DNA from: Oscillospiraceae bacterium
GTDB taxonomy: Bacteria; Bacillota; Clostridia; Oscillospirales; Ruminococcaceae
Length of the DNA: 64,000 bases
Assembly: GCA_017505635.1 (NCBI GenBank)
Contig: JAFVOU010000016.1
Coordinates: 102,237 to 166,236 of the forward strand
Direction of reading: 5' to 3'
A program made the position numbers and the translations under genes. The notes under the pieces are model-generated. The model saw only the letters and a list, made by a program, of their open reading frames with translations, had not been told where the DNA came from and made no database searches. This document shows positions 1 through 8,474 of this stretch, in pieces. Each line of letters opens with the position of its first letter. Position 1 is the first letter of the stretch.

Positions 1-1404
1 TGTGTTAGGATTTGTATTAAGCCCCAGCCCCTCCAGAATAACAAGATAACCGCCGTTGAGATGGCATCCGCCACGGTTTGAAACTGCATAGCCAAGTCCC
101 TGTCCTGCCGCCATACGAGGTTCATACGCTGCAAGTTCAAGCCCTTTTACATTCATTGCAAATTCTTCACCGCCGTATTTTTTACTTAAAAAGCGGCTGC
201 CTTCAGCAAGTTCGTCACCAATACCTCTGCGATAGGCAATATCCTCCCAAAGCTTTGATATTCCCTCTGTTTTTCCGAATTCAAGACCGTTTGCCCACAG
301 ACCTTTTTCATTTGCTTCCATAGCATAGGACAATGTATTGGCTGCAGATATGGTGTCCATACCAAGTTCATCGAGCTCGTAGTTCCATCGGTTAACAAGC
401 TGCAGATTATCATTTAAAATACCGCCTGCCAGAAGACCCAGGGTTTCAAGTTCAGGACCTTTAACCTGCTTGCCGTCAACCATTACCGTACGGGCACATT
501 TAATCGGACAGGTCATACAGCCTTTATTTACAACATTGTACTGTTCTGCAAGTGTTTCGCCGTTTACCTTTTCAAATTCGGGATTTCTGCCATATGTATA
601 ATTCTTTGTTGCAAGCAAACCTCTCATCTGCATACTGCTGACAAGCCCTGCTGTGCCAAGTCGCGGCAGCTGATTGCCTGTAAGCGGATGTTTTTTAAGG
701 TATCTGAACCATTTTTTATTCCATTCGATTGTTTTTTCACGGTCATATATCGGAATTTCGTGATTTCCTGCTGCTGTTATAGCCTTGATATTTTTGCTGC
801 CGAATACAGCACCAATGCCTGCACGGCCAGCCGCACGTTCACCACTTAAAACTGCAGCATATTTAACAAGGTTTTCGCCTGCAGGTCCAATGCAGATATG
901 TCCGTACTTTGCTTTTTCTCCGTTTGATGCTTTAATTTTTTCCTCAAGCATCTCCTGGCATTCAGATATCTTTGTGCCCCACATATCGTCTGCGCTGTGG
1001 AAGATAAACCTGTTGTTGTTTATCTCAATCCAGGTTTTCTTGCTGCATTTTCCTTTTATGACAAGTGCATCATAACCTGCCTTTTTAAGATAATACCCAA
1101 AGCTTCCGCCACAGTTTGAAGAAGCCAGAATACCTGTAAGCGGTGAAAGTGCAGATATGTTGAAACGGCTTGAGCTTGGTGCACCTGTTCCTGTAAGCGG
1201 ACCTGTGGAGATAACAATGATATTCTCCTCGCCAAAAGCATTTTCAGTGCCTTTGAAATGGTCGCTTAGTATCTTTGCCGCCATAATTTTGCCGCCGATA
1301 AAAAGTTCGCGTTCCTTATCGGACCAAGGGTATTCGCTGATTTCTTTTGTGGTAAGGTTTATCTGCATAACCCTTCCCATATATCCTGTATATCTGCTTT
1401 GCAT
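1..1404 (-). CDS. Aldehyde:ferredoxin oxidoreductase (tungsten AOR family), 3' end cut by the window edge
   Basis: The leftward frame opens at an ATG at 1404, preceded by a GGGGGA ribosome binding site, and runs off the window after 468 codons, so the C-terminal part is missing. The N-terminus (GYMGRVMQINLTTKEI) and the stretches IVISTGPLTGTGAPSSSRF, GRAGIGAVFGSKNIKAI and CMTCPIKCAR are typical of the AOR family. That family holds a tungsten bis-pterin and one 4Fe-4S cluster and oxidises aldehydes to acids with ferredoxin as acceptor in the cytoplasm. The CxxCxxxC motif is the expected start of the cluster-binding set; the last cysteine is beyond the edge. The substrate cannot be told from sequence. 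The nearby pduL could point to aldehyde/acyl-CoA metabolism, but pduL is separated by about 240 bases and a terminator. Confidence 0.9.
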   Translation of the reverse strand, partial: MQSRYTGYMGRVMQINLTTKEISEYPWSDKERELFIGGKIMAAKILSDHFKGTENAFGEENIIVISTGPLTGTGAPSSSRFNISALSPLTGILASSNCGGSFGYYLKKAGYDALVIKGKCSKKTWIEINNNRFIFHSADDMWGTKISECQEMLEEKIKASNGEKAKYGHICIGPAGENLVKYAAVLSGERAAGRAGIGAVFGSKNIKAITAAGNHEIPIYDREKTIEWNKKWFRYLKKHPLTGNQLPRLGTAGLVSSMQMRGLLATKNYTYGRNPEFEKVNGETLAEQYNVVNKGCMTCPIKCARTVMVDGKQVKGPELETLGLLAGGILNDNLQLVNRWNYELDELGMDTISAANTLSYAMEANEKGLWANGLEFGKTEGISKLWEDIAYRRGIGDELAEGSRFLSKKYGGEEFAMNVKGLELAAYEPRMAAGQGLGYAVSNRGGCHLNGGYLVILEGLGLNTNPNT

Positions 1405-1601
1405 ACTATTCCCCCTTTGTGTGCAGAGCTTTTATGTCATTAATCTGCGCATTGTACTAATTGTTAATTAAATAACATTTATAATTTATTTAATAATTTA
1501 AATTAAGTATTACGCAAATTAATTTTATAATCTTAATATACCATATATGCTATTTATTTACAACAATTATAATAAATCTTCAGATATATACGCAAAAAAA
1601 T

Positions 1602-1630
1602 AAAAACCTGTTCACGACGAACAGGTTTTT
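1602..1630 (-). terminator. Intrinsic terminator downstream of pduL
   Basis: A perfect 12-bp inverted repeat (AAAACCTGTTC / GAACAGGTTTT plus one pair) with a 5-base loop lies 17 bases past the pduL stop. Read leftward, the stem ends in a T-run. The rest of 1405-1646 is very AT-rich and shows no ORF or other clear signal. Confidence 0.8.
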
Positions 1631-1646
1631 ATATATTTAACTTTGA

Positions 1647-2213
1647 TTATTTAACGATTTCGCCTTCAGAAACACCGCCACAAGCGTTGTTTTCGTCTGT
1701 GTCAATGTGCATAGCTGTTGCGAAAGATGGGCTTACGCGTACAACAACATCATCAAATACGAGTGCACGACCGCATGTGTCAACTTTAACTTTAACGATT
1801 TCTTTGTCTGCTACGCCAAAGCTCTGTGCATCTTCTGGTGTGATGTGGATGTGTCTTTTTGCAGCGATAACGCCTTCTGTAAGTTCAACTTCGCCAGCTG
1901 GGCCAACAAGTTTGCAGCCAGCAGAACCAGCAACATCGCCGGATTCTCTAACTGGAGCAGCGATACCGATGGAACGAGCATCTGTAAGAGAAAGTTCTAC
2001 CTGTGTGCCTTTTCTAACTGGGCCAAGGATGGAAACATTTTTGAGTTCTTTTTTAGGACCAACAACTGTTACTCTTTCTTCGCAAGCGTACTGGCCTGGC
2101 TGGGAAAGGTCTTTTTTCTTTGTAAGTTCGTGGCCTGCACCGAAAAGAATGTCAAGATGTTCCTGGGACAGGTGAATGTGTCTTGCAGATGTTTCAATCA
2201 AAATTTTTGCCAT
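1647..2213 (-). CDS. pduL: Phosphate propanoyltransferase (PduL-type phosphotransacylase)
   Basis: A 188-residue protein with the two-barrel PduL architecture. Histidine motifs RHIHLS (residues 12-17), RHIHIT and AMHIDTDE match the zinc ligands known in the family, and SILGPVRKGTQVELSLTD is a typical internal stretch. PduL interconverts acyl-CoA and acyl-phosphate, so with acetate kinase it gives substrate-level ATP formation. It replaces Pta in many fermenting Clostridia. No microcompartment shell genes or N-terminal encapsulation peptide are visible, so this is probably the free cytoplasmic form. A GGAGG ribosome binding site sits 8 bases before the ATG, and a terminator follows, so it looks monocistronic. 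Confidence 0.92.
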   Translation of the reverse strand: MAKILIETSARHIHLSQEHLDILFGAGHELTKKKDLSQPGQYACEERVTVVGPKKELKNVSILGPVRKGTQVELSLTDARSIGIAAPVRESGDVAGSAGCKLVGPAGEVELTEGVIAAKRHIHITPEDAQSFGVADKEIVKVKVDTCGRALVFDDVVVRVSPSFATAMHIDTDENNACGGVSEGEIVK

Positions 2214-2429
2214 TTATATATCCTCCGTTTTTAATAAACATTTGTTTGTATACTAATGATACATTAAAACTGCAAAAAAAACAATAGATATTTAAAGAAA
2301 TTTAGCTGTTTTGTTATATTTTAAACATTTGCACAAATTGTTATTTTAAAGATAAAGATGATTGTAGATATTAACCACATACATTAACAATTCATATCAA
2401 AAACGAATATACTGTATCAGGTGATGAAT

Positions 2430-2873
2430 ATGAAAAACAGATATGACCGGTTTTTGTATATAAAAACTCTGCAGGAAAACACAGGCAGAATTATTATGGA
2501 TAAACTTTTTGATAAATTCTGCAGCTATATAAACTACCGCAAGCTGTACGCAACTCTCCAAAAATGCAGCAAAACTATCATAATAAACGACCCCATAAAT
2601 GCATTTTTTGATACCTTGTGCCGTACTGTCATCGAAAAGTATATCTGCGACGGCAACTGCACTATATACCTTATAATGTCCCCATATCACAAAAAAGAGG
2701 TAATATACAGCCTGTTAGTTGTAAATAACAAATCTTTAGCTCTAAAAGTATCAAATCTGCCGCTTTGTAAAGTCTTTCAGCCTTACACCATTGATTTCAG
2801 TGCTGATGATATAAAATATCTTAATCATTCCTATAAAATCTTCAGAAACAGCAATAAAATACAGCAGGAATAG
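2430..2873 (+). CDS. Unknown protein, about 147 residues
   Basis: No family is recognised. The frame could open at GTG 2421, ATG 2424 or ATG 2430. The last is chosen because CAGGTGATG just upstream gives a ribosome binding site at normal spacing. The protein is basic and soluble, with scattered cysteines, and lacks a signal peptide or clear membrane segment. It is the only rightward gene in the first 17 kb, lies alone between two leftward units, and its stop codon is inside the 5' arm of a strong terminator. That tight gene-terminator arrangement supports it being a real gene. Function is unknown. Confidence 0.6.
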   Translation: MKNRYDRFLYIKTLQENTGRIIMDKLFDKFCSYINYRKLYATLQKCSKTIIINDPINAFFDTLCRTVIEKYICDGNCTIYLIMSPYHKKEVIYSLLVVNNKSLALKVSNLPLCKVFQPYTIDFSADDIKYLNHSYKIFRNSNKIQQE

Positions 2874-2905
2874 CCTATACTGGCATTTCCTGCTGTTGTT
2901 TTTTT
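2861..2905 (+). terminator. Intrinsic terminator of the unknown gene
   Basis: A ten-base perfect stem ACAGCAGGAA / TTCCTGCTGT is followed by GTTTTTTTATTTT in the rightward direction. It reaches the convergent U32 gene stop at 2904. Confidence 0.85.
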
Positions 2906-4121
2906 ATTTTGCAAGTTTGCGAATGATTGACATTGGTTCAATTTCTGTTTCACAAGGAACAGAGTATGGCATCATAGAATGAGCTGTACTTTCGATTTCA
3001 GAACCTTCGCCGTCAAAAATCTTTGCTGGTGTAAACGAAATTACTGTGCCGTCCGGCTGCAGAATTTCAAGCTGGTCACCCAGAACAAATTTACCGCGCT
3101 GTGAGCAGTAAAGCATACCGTTTTCCCATCTTTCCACAACACCAAGCAAATCCCATTCTCTGATATAAGTTGAGGAATCTGTTGTCTGGGTTGCGTTTTC
3201 CCTGCCAAAATAGAAACCTGTGGAGTATCTGCGGTGGCTTGTTTTTGTAAGTTCATCAAGCACCGGAATAGGACAAAGAAAATTGTCCGGATTTTTTACA
3301 TATTCATCAAGTGCCATACGGTAAGCCGCTGTTACTGAAGCAACATAGTAAAAACTTTTTGCTCGTCCTTCGATTTTAAGGCTTGTAATGCCTGCCTTTG
3401 CAAGCATATCTATATTCGGAGCCATACATAAATCGTTTGCATTCATTATGTATGTGCCTTCTTCTGTTTCGTTTATGTCAAAATACAAGTCCGGGCGTTT
3501 TTTCTCAACCAGCTGGTACTGCCAGCGGCAAGGCTGTGAACATTCGCCGCGGTTTGCATCGCGGCCGTTGAGATACTGTGACAAAAGACATCTGCCGGAA
3601 AAGGACATGCACATAGCACCGTGTACAAATGCTTCTATGTCAAGGTCTGCAGGTGTTTTTTCGCGGATTTCGATGATATCTTCAAGACTTGTTTCCCTTG
3701 CAAGCACAATACGTTTTGCACCAAGTGCATAAGCTGCATTGGCAGTTACATAGTTCATAATACCAACCTGTGTGGAAAAATGAATTTCCATACCGGGAGC
3801 ATTTTCCTTTACCATTGCAAGAACACCAAGGTCTGCAACGATAACAGCGTGAATGCCTGTTTCGGCAACTTTTCTGATAAATTCAGGCATTTTTTTAACA
3901 TCTGCATTTGTCGGTACAGTGTTAAGTGTAAGATAAACCTTTTTGCCAAGGCTGTTTGCATAGTCTGCAGCTTCTTTAAGCTGTTCGAGAGAAAAGTTTT
4001 TTGGAGCAGCACGCATGCCAAAGTCTTCGGCACCAAGATAAACTGCATCGGCACCATAGGCAAAAGCGTATTTAAGTCGCTCCATATCCCCTGCCGGAGA
4101 CAAAAGTTCAGGTATATTCAT
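2904..4121 (-). CDS. U32 family protein, TrhP/RlhA-like (tRNA uridine hydroxylation)
   Basis: A 405-residue cytoplasmic protein. The N-terminus (PELLSPAGDMERLKYAFAYGADAVYLG) and the cysteine signature around EAFVHGAMCMSFSGRC followed by RGECSQPCRWQY define the peptidase U32 family. Those cysteines hold an iron-sulfur cluster in studied members. Despite the name, characterised relatives (TrhP, RlhA) add hydroxyl groups to RNA bases from prephenate. TrhP makes 5-hydroxyuridine at the tRNA wobble position, and Bacillus carries trhP genes close to mltG, as here. The start lies 12 bases after the mltG stop, so the two are cotranscribed. The tRNA role is inferred from family and context. A collagenase-like protease annotation would be the older alternative. 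Confidence 0.85.
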   Translation of the reverse strand: MNIPELLSPAGDMERLKYAFAYGADAVYLGAEDFGMRAAPKNFSLEQLKEAADYANSLGKKVYLTLNTVPTNADVKKMPEFIRKVAETGIHAVIVADLGVLAMVKENAPGMEIHFSTQVGIMNYVTANAAYALGAKRIVLARETSLEDIIEIREKTPADLDIEAFVHGAMCMSFSGRCLLSQYLNGRDANRGECSQPCRWQYQLVEKKRPDLYFDINETEEGTYIMNANDLCMAPNIDMLAKAGITSLKIEGRAKSFYYVASVTAAYRMALDEYVKNPDNFLCPIPVLDELTKTSHRRYSTGFYFGRENATQTTDSSTYIREWDLLGVVERWENGMLYCSQRGKFVLGDQLEILQPDGTVISFTPAKIFDGEGSEIESTAHSMMPYSVPCETEIEPMSIIRKLAK

Positions 4122-4133
4122 TATTCAAACTCC

Positions 4134-5198
4134 TTATTTTACTGTTGCGTTAACAGCTTCCATTGTTGCTATATTCTGTACATGACCTGCCCATGTTTCG
4201 GCATAGTAATACTTACCTGTAAGGTCTGTGAGGAAGAAATAATATGGGCTGTCCGGTGTTGGATTGAGCACGGCTTTTATTGCTGTGATGCTTGGTGAAG
4301 AAACCGGTGTGATTGGTATGCCAACGCACATATATGTATTTACAAGCTGCTGCATTTCAACAGGGCTGCCGTCACGGCCTACACCGAGATACGGCTCAAC
4401 CTGTTCACGCATATAGTAATAGGAAACATCAGATTCAAGTTTTGGGAACGGAGAATCCGGTTTAAGTCTGTTAAGAAATACAGCTGCAACATCAGGCTGG
4501 TTAATTGGATCCCCTGCTTCTTCTTCAACATAGGAAGCAAGTGTCACAACATCCTGCAGAGTAAAACCCTGCTGTTCCATCTGCGCATACATTTCATCGG
4601 TTACAAGGCTGTCAAAATGACTGAGCATTGTTTCGGCAATTTCGTATGCTGTTGCTTCCGGGAAAAACTCATATGTTTCAGGGTAAAGGAACCCTTCCAT
4701 TTTAAATGGCTTATATTCGTGGTCTTCAACATACTGATAGAACTTAAACTGGGACCAGTCGGTGTTTTCCACAACATCAATAAACTCCTGTGCTGTGCAG
4801 AAACCTGCTTCTTCTACAATTTTGGAAATTCGCACGATTGATGAACCTTCAAAAACCGTTACAGAAACTGTTTCGCGCAGATCTTTTGGTGTTGTAAGTT
4901 CCTTTACAATTTCTTCGTAGGACATATCTTCTCTCAAAGTAAATGTGCCATACTGCAAATCAGCAATCGGATTCTGTTTTGCATAAAGTTTAAAGAACAG
5001 TTCATTTTTAACAATGCCTTTGTCAGCAAGCACCGCCGCAACAGTATAAGCACCCATACCTTTATCAAGTTCCACAGTAATTTCTTCGCTGCTTCCTTTA
5101 CCGCCTTTTACATCACCATTATAGGACATAAACACGGCACCTGCTGCCACGATACCCATCACTACAAGAACCGCCAGAACAGAAATTATTTTTTTCAC
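4134..5198 (-). CDS. mltG: Endolytic murein transglycosylase MltG
   Basis: A 354-residue inner-membrane protein with one N-terminal membrane segment (about residues 4-27) and the rest outside. After a LysM-like subdomain comes the YceG domain with GFLYPETYEF (169-178) and ASYVEEEAGDP (221-231), which carries the catalytic glutamate. MltG cuts nascent peptidoglycan strands inside the chain and so sets glycan length. The downstream neighbour is the U32 protein and the upstream one a GNAT protein (18-base gap). The whole tmk to U32 run is closely spaced and probably one operon. Confidence 0.93.
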   Translation of the reverse strand: MKKIISVLAVLVVMGIVAAGAVFMSYNGDVKGGKGSSEEITVELDKGMGAYTVAAVLADKGIVKNELFFKLYAKQNPIADLQYGTFTLREDMSYEEIVKELTTPKDLRETVSVTVFEGSSIVRISKIVEEAGFCTAQEFIDVVENTDWSQFKFYQYVEDHEYKPFKMEGFLYPETYEFFPEATAYEIAETMLSHFDSLVTDEMYAQMEQQGFTLQDVVTLASYVEEEAGDPINQPDVAAVFLNRLKPDSPFPKLESDVSYYYMREQVEPYLGVGRDGSPVEMQQLVNTYMCVGIPITPVSSPSITAIKAVLNPTPDSPYYFFLTDLTGKYYYAETWAGHVQNIATMEAVNATVK

Positions 5199-5216
5199 TG
5201 TTTTTCTCCTTATATA

Positions 5217-6029
5217 TCAATCAAACATTAAATTTGCATATAGTTCTTTATCCAAATTTTTCACCATACAGTGCGGAAACAGTTTCCCTTCGCCCAAAAA
5301 CAGCTGTGAATTCTGCGAAAGCTGAATATCTGCAGTGTTTTTTCCTGTACGTTCTGCTATTGCCTGCAGAAGAACAATGGCATTCTGTGTTGAATCTGCA
5401 AATAAGTCACGGACTGTAATTTTGTCTTTTTCTTCAAAATAAAGACAATAACCATGTTTTGTTTCGGCTGTAGAACCGCCTTCTGTATAAACATATTCCG
5501 CAAATTTTTCGTAACCTTCAGACGAAAAATGAACAACTTCATCTTCACTGAATTTACTGCGCATATCTTTGAATCTGCTTGCTGTAACCGTATCAAAAGA
5601 TGCCGTTGCCCAAAGATTCCGTTTTATTGCAACTGTGCCTTTGCGCAGATATATGGTGTTTTCAAACCCAAGGTTTTTATAAAATTCAAACAGGCTTTCC
5701 TCCGCAGGCTGGGCAATGCAAAAGCTGTATCCGCTGCTGAATTTCTGCTCACACACATAATTCATAAGCTGTTTTGCAAAACCTTTTCCGCGGTACTGCG
5801 GTACAGTTGCAAGACCATAGATGTAAAAGCCTTTTTTGCCATATGCAAAAAGGTCTACTCCTGCAATAACCATTGCAGCAATTTCATCATCTTCTTTTAC
5901 AAGCCAGATACCCTCCGGTTTACAAAGGTTCACAGCAAATTCTGCAAATTTTTCGCTGTCTGCAAAAATCTGTATCCACAGTTTTTTTATTGCTGCTATA
6001 TCACCTGTTTTAGCTGTAGTTATCTGCAT
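5217..6029 (-). CDS. GNAT-family N-acetyltransferase, two-part
   Basis: A 270-residue protein. The first half is a GNAT fold with the acetyl-CoA loop VPQYRGKGFAKQLM (about residues 77-90) and the AQPAEESLFEFYKNLGFE strand-helix typical of the family end. The second half (about 140-270) is a further alpha/beta region, as in Eis-like or GNAT_9 proteins. The substrate is unknown. It lies 10 bases from the DUF2156 gene, another GNAT-fold protein, and 18 bases from mltG. Function is inferred only at family level. Confidence 0.8.
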   Translation of the reverse strand: MQITTAKTGDIAAIKKLWIQIFADSEKFAEFAVNLCKPEGIWLVKEDDEIAAMVIAGVDLFAYGKKGFYIYGLATVPQYRGKGFAKQLMNYVCEQKFSSGYSFCIAQPAEESLFEFYKNLGFENTIYLRKGTVAIKRNLWATASFDTVTASRFKDMRSKFSEDEVVHFSSEGYEKFAEYVYTEGGSTAETKHGYCLYFEEKDKITVRDLFADSTQNAIVLLQAIAERTGKNTADIQLSQNSQLFLGEGKLFPHCMVKNLDKELYANLMFD

Positions 6030-6039
6030 ATGTTCTCCT

Positions 6040-6936
6040 TTAAACTACATCAAGCTTTGCAAGATATTTTGTGCGTATTTCACAAGGAAAGTTTGCAAGT
6101 TTTGCCTTGCGAAGGTTTTCCTGCCCCATATCATCTTCGCGGTTGATAAACTCATATTCCTGCAGGCAATTGCGGGCAAAATCGCGGTTTATTACTGCAT
6201 ATGCGCCTGTTATTTCGTGGAATGCTTTTTCCACTATAATATCAACCATATTGTCATTAATTGGTGAAGCAAGAGTAAATGCCACAACACCGTCTTTTGT
6301 TTCGATAAATGCACCAACTATATCTGTTTTGTCAAAATTGTCAAGAATTTCTATTATGCCTTCTCTTTCGGCATACAATCCCTGACATTCGTCACAGTTA
6401 TTTCTGCGGCACCATTCTCTTTCAAATTCCTTTGCCTTTTCGATATTTTCAGCTGTAAGAATATTGAAAGTATATTCAGGATTATCTCTTTCAAAACGGG
6501 AACAGTGATTGCGCTTTTTCTGATAATTTTTACCCGGCAGATTGCTTAAATCTTCTGTGCGGTAAATATAATCAAAAGTATCACGGTCTTCTATTATTTC
6601 AAACAGATTGCCAAAATGCTGTTTCATAACCGCTTTCTGATTTTCATCCATTGCAAAAATTTTTATACGGTAACTATTCTGTTTTGCATCATCAATAATA
6701 AGCTGAACAGCCTGTTCAAAAGGAAGTTCCCCCACAGGTGAAAGATACCAGTAGGAATTATCACCTTCTGTGCGCATAAAAAGAGTGTTTTTACAGATTG
6801 TATATTCAACATGGTGACGGAATGACCATATAAGCATTGTGAAAAAACAGTGGTCACAGTTTTCCACATTATATTTTTTTAAAATGGGATTGATTGTTTC
6901 AAAATCAGAAATTTCAATCTTTTTAAAATTTTCCAT
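6040..6936 (-). CDS. DUF2156 protein (phosphatidylglycerol lysyltransferase C-domain fold)
   Basis: A 298-residue soluble protein that begins MENFKKIEISDFETINPILKKY. It carries the DUF2156 hallmarks, such as FTMLIWSF near residue 31, FERDNPEYTFNIL, and GAYAVINRDFARNCLQEYEFINREDDMG near the end. This domain is the catalytic half of MprF-type lysyl-phosphatidylglycerol synthases, with a double GNAT fold. Stand-alone versions lack the flippase membrane domain, and their substrates are poorly known. It ends 10 bases before the GNAT gene and starts 2 bases after the tmk stop, so it is in the tmk operon. An aminoacyl transfer role is inference. Confidence 0.85.
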   Translation of the reverse strand: MENFKKIEISDFETINPILKKYNVENCDHCFFTMLIWSFRHHVEYTICKNTLFMRTEGDNSYWYLSPVGELPFEQAVQLIIDDAKQNSYRIKIFAMDENQKAVMKQHFGNLFEIIEDRDTFDYIYRTEDLSNLPGKNYQKKRNHCSRFERDNPEYTFNILTAENIEKAKEFEREWCRRNNCDECQGLYAEREGIIEILDNFDKTDIVGAFIETKDGVVAFTLASPINDNMVDIIVEKAFHEITGAYAVINRDFARNCLQEYEFINREDDMGQENLRKAKLANFPCEIRTKYLAKLDVV

Positions 6937-6938
6937 AA

Positions 6939-7601
6939 CTATAAAACCTTCTTTACAATTTCGAATATTTTATCGGAAATTTCTTCTATGGTAAGCGGCT
7001 TTTCACCGTCATCACATTTTATTTTTGTCCAGTCATCATGACCGATACAGAAATATGCTGCATTACGGGATTTTGCAAGATATTCCTTATCCTTTTCGTG
7101 AATATCCTTTTTGCTTTCATCACCCATATATCTTTTGCTCATAAGTTTCTGCGAAACTTCCGGGCTCATATCAAGATATATTACTGCATCAGGTTTTGGT
7201 ATGCCTACTTTTTTGTATTCATAATCATACAGCCAGTCCATAAAACTGTTCCATTCTTCCTGAGGAAGTTTTGAACACTGATGCACACCATTTGATGTTG
7301 TGTATCTGTCGGCAATAACAATGCCGCCATTGTTATAAAATTCTTCCCAGTTTGTTTTAAAGCTGATATATCTGTCCACAGCATAAAAACTTGATGCCGC
7401 AAAAGCATTAACCCCATCAGGTTTATCACTGAGTTTGCCTGCAAGATACATTCTTACAGGTGCGGAAGAGTCACTTTCGTAATCAGGGAAAGTAACCTTT
7501 TTTACAGAATAATTGTTTTTTTTCAATCTTTCATAAAGTAAATTTGCCTGCGTTGCCTTGCCGGAACCGTCAAGACCTTCTATAACAATCAATTTACCCA
7601 T
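6939..7601 (-). CDS. tmk: Thymidylate kinase, long clostridial type
   Basis: A 220-residue cytoplasmic kinase that converts dTMP to dTDP. The P-loop is EGLDGSGKATQ (residues 8-18). DRYISF and VIADRYTTSNGVHQ are the dTMP-binding DR segments, and PDAVIYLDMSPEVS follows. The residue after the P-loop lysine is Ala instead of the usual Ser/Thr, although a Thr comes next. The lid region is longer than in the E. coli enzyme. It is the first gene of a closely packed leftward run, and thyX (dTMP synthesis) is just upstream, separated by a terminator, so the two dTTP steps are adjacent. Confidence 0.9.
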   Translation of the reverse strand: MGKLIVIEGLDGSGKATQANLLYERLKKNNYSVKKVTFPDYESDSSAPVRMYLAGKLSDKPDGVNAFAASSFYAVDRYISFKTNWEEFYNNGGIVIADRYTTSNGVHQCSKLPQEEWNSFMDWLYDYEYKKVGIPKPDAVIYLDMSPEVSQKLMSKRYMGDESKKDIHEKDKEYLAKSRNAAYFCIGHDDWTKIKCDDGEKPLTIEEISDKIFEIVKKVL

Positions 7602-7642
7602 ATATGTATCCTCAATGTTAAGTAGATTATAATTTTATACAG

Positions 7643-7683
7643 AAAAACCGTATGTAAAGCAATACATCTTTACATAGTTTTTC
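7643..7683 (-). terminator. Terminator between thyX and tmk
   Basis: Read leftward after the thyX stop, a stem of about 15 bp (GAAAAAC.TATGTAAAG pairing with CTTTACATACGGTTTTTC, one bulge) with an 8-base loop ends in GGTTTTTCT. It separates thyX-pcrA from the tmk operon. Confidence 0.7.
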
Positions 7684-7697
7684 ATGCTGTAAAATCG

Positions 7698-8462
7698 CTA
7701 TTTTTTGATATTTGCGTATTTTTCTTTCATTTCTGCTGCTTTGCCACAGCTCATTTTGCCTTCTTTGCAGGTGCCGCATGCACAGCTTGGGCCTGCCTTC
7801 TGGAACAGTGCAGGTGCTACTTCCCACACAAGTTTAAGCATTTCATCTGCAAGTTCTCTTATTTCCCACTGTGCACGCATACAGCAGCGGTGTGCAAAAA
7901 AGTTGTTGAGGCTGCGTGCGTTCATTGTAACAATCATTTTTGTTGTGCAGGCATTAGGGAGAATAAATCTTGCATCTTCTATGGCCTGTTTTTCCGCAGC
8001 TTTGTTTGCTGCTTTTTCGTCCATTCCTTCAGCAATCATTCTTGCCTTATGTGCAGCTTTAAGGATTTCTGTTGTTTTAATATAGTTTTCACAGGCAGCA
8101 TCCATTGATTCGTTGAATTTAGCAAGTGTTTCTTCATCAGCTGCAACTTCAGGTGGTGTTACATATTCAAACTGTTTAAGGTTTACATAACGCTGACTCT
8201 GAACACTGTAGGAAGCAATGCGGTGACGTGTTATCTGTGCAAGCAGAGAACGTGAAACACCTTCGATTGCAAATGTAAAGCTTACATGTTCTGTCGGGCT
8301 TTCATGACCTAAAGAAGAAAGCATTGTAACAAATTCTTTGCTTTTTTCTTCGGTAAGACCGTCAAGAAGTGTGTCAATTTCTGCATTGGAATAGCAAAGC
8401 TTTGCTGCTGCTGCAACAACCTTTTCAGGATTTGGAGTATGCGCAATAAGTTGTACTTTCAT
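7698..8462 (-). CDS. thyX: FAD-dependent thymidylate synthase ThyX
   Basis: A 254-residue cytoplasmic enzyme that methylates dUMP to dTMP using methylene-tetrahydrofolate, NADPH and FAD. The signature RHRxxSxxxxSxRY appears as RHRIASYSVQSQRY (residues 79-92). H59 in SPTEHVSFTF and NARSLNNFFAHRCCMRAQWEIR near the end are also typical. The C-terminal tail has CACGTCKEGKMSC, a cysteine cluster that could bind a metal and is often seen in clostridial ThyX. No thyA is in the window. It sits 12 bases downstream of pcrA. Confidence 0.95.
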   Translation of the reverse strand: MKVQLIAHTPNPEKVVAAAAKLCYSNAEIDTLLDGLTEEKSKEFVTMLSSLGHESPTEHVSFTFAIEGVSRSLLAQITRHRIASYSVQSQRYVNLKQFEYVTPPEVAADEETLAKFNESMDAACENYIKTTEILKAAHKARMIAEGMDEKAANKAAEKQAIEDARFILPNACTTKMIVTMNARSLNNFFAHRCCMRAQWEIRELADEMLKLVWEVAPALFQKAGPSCACGTCKEGKMSCGKAAEMKEKYANIKK

Positions 8463-8474
8463 ATATTTTCTCCT

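Noticed and set aside
1405..1646. Possible small RNA between the AOR gene and pduL
   Set aside because: Only AT-rich sequence and the pduL terminator are visible. No structured or promoter-bounded unit could be supported.
2214..2429. Possible riboswitch upstream of pduL
   Set aside because: The 215 bases are AT-rich without conserved loops or a terminator ahead of pduL.
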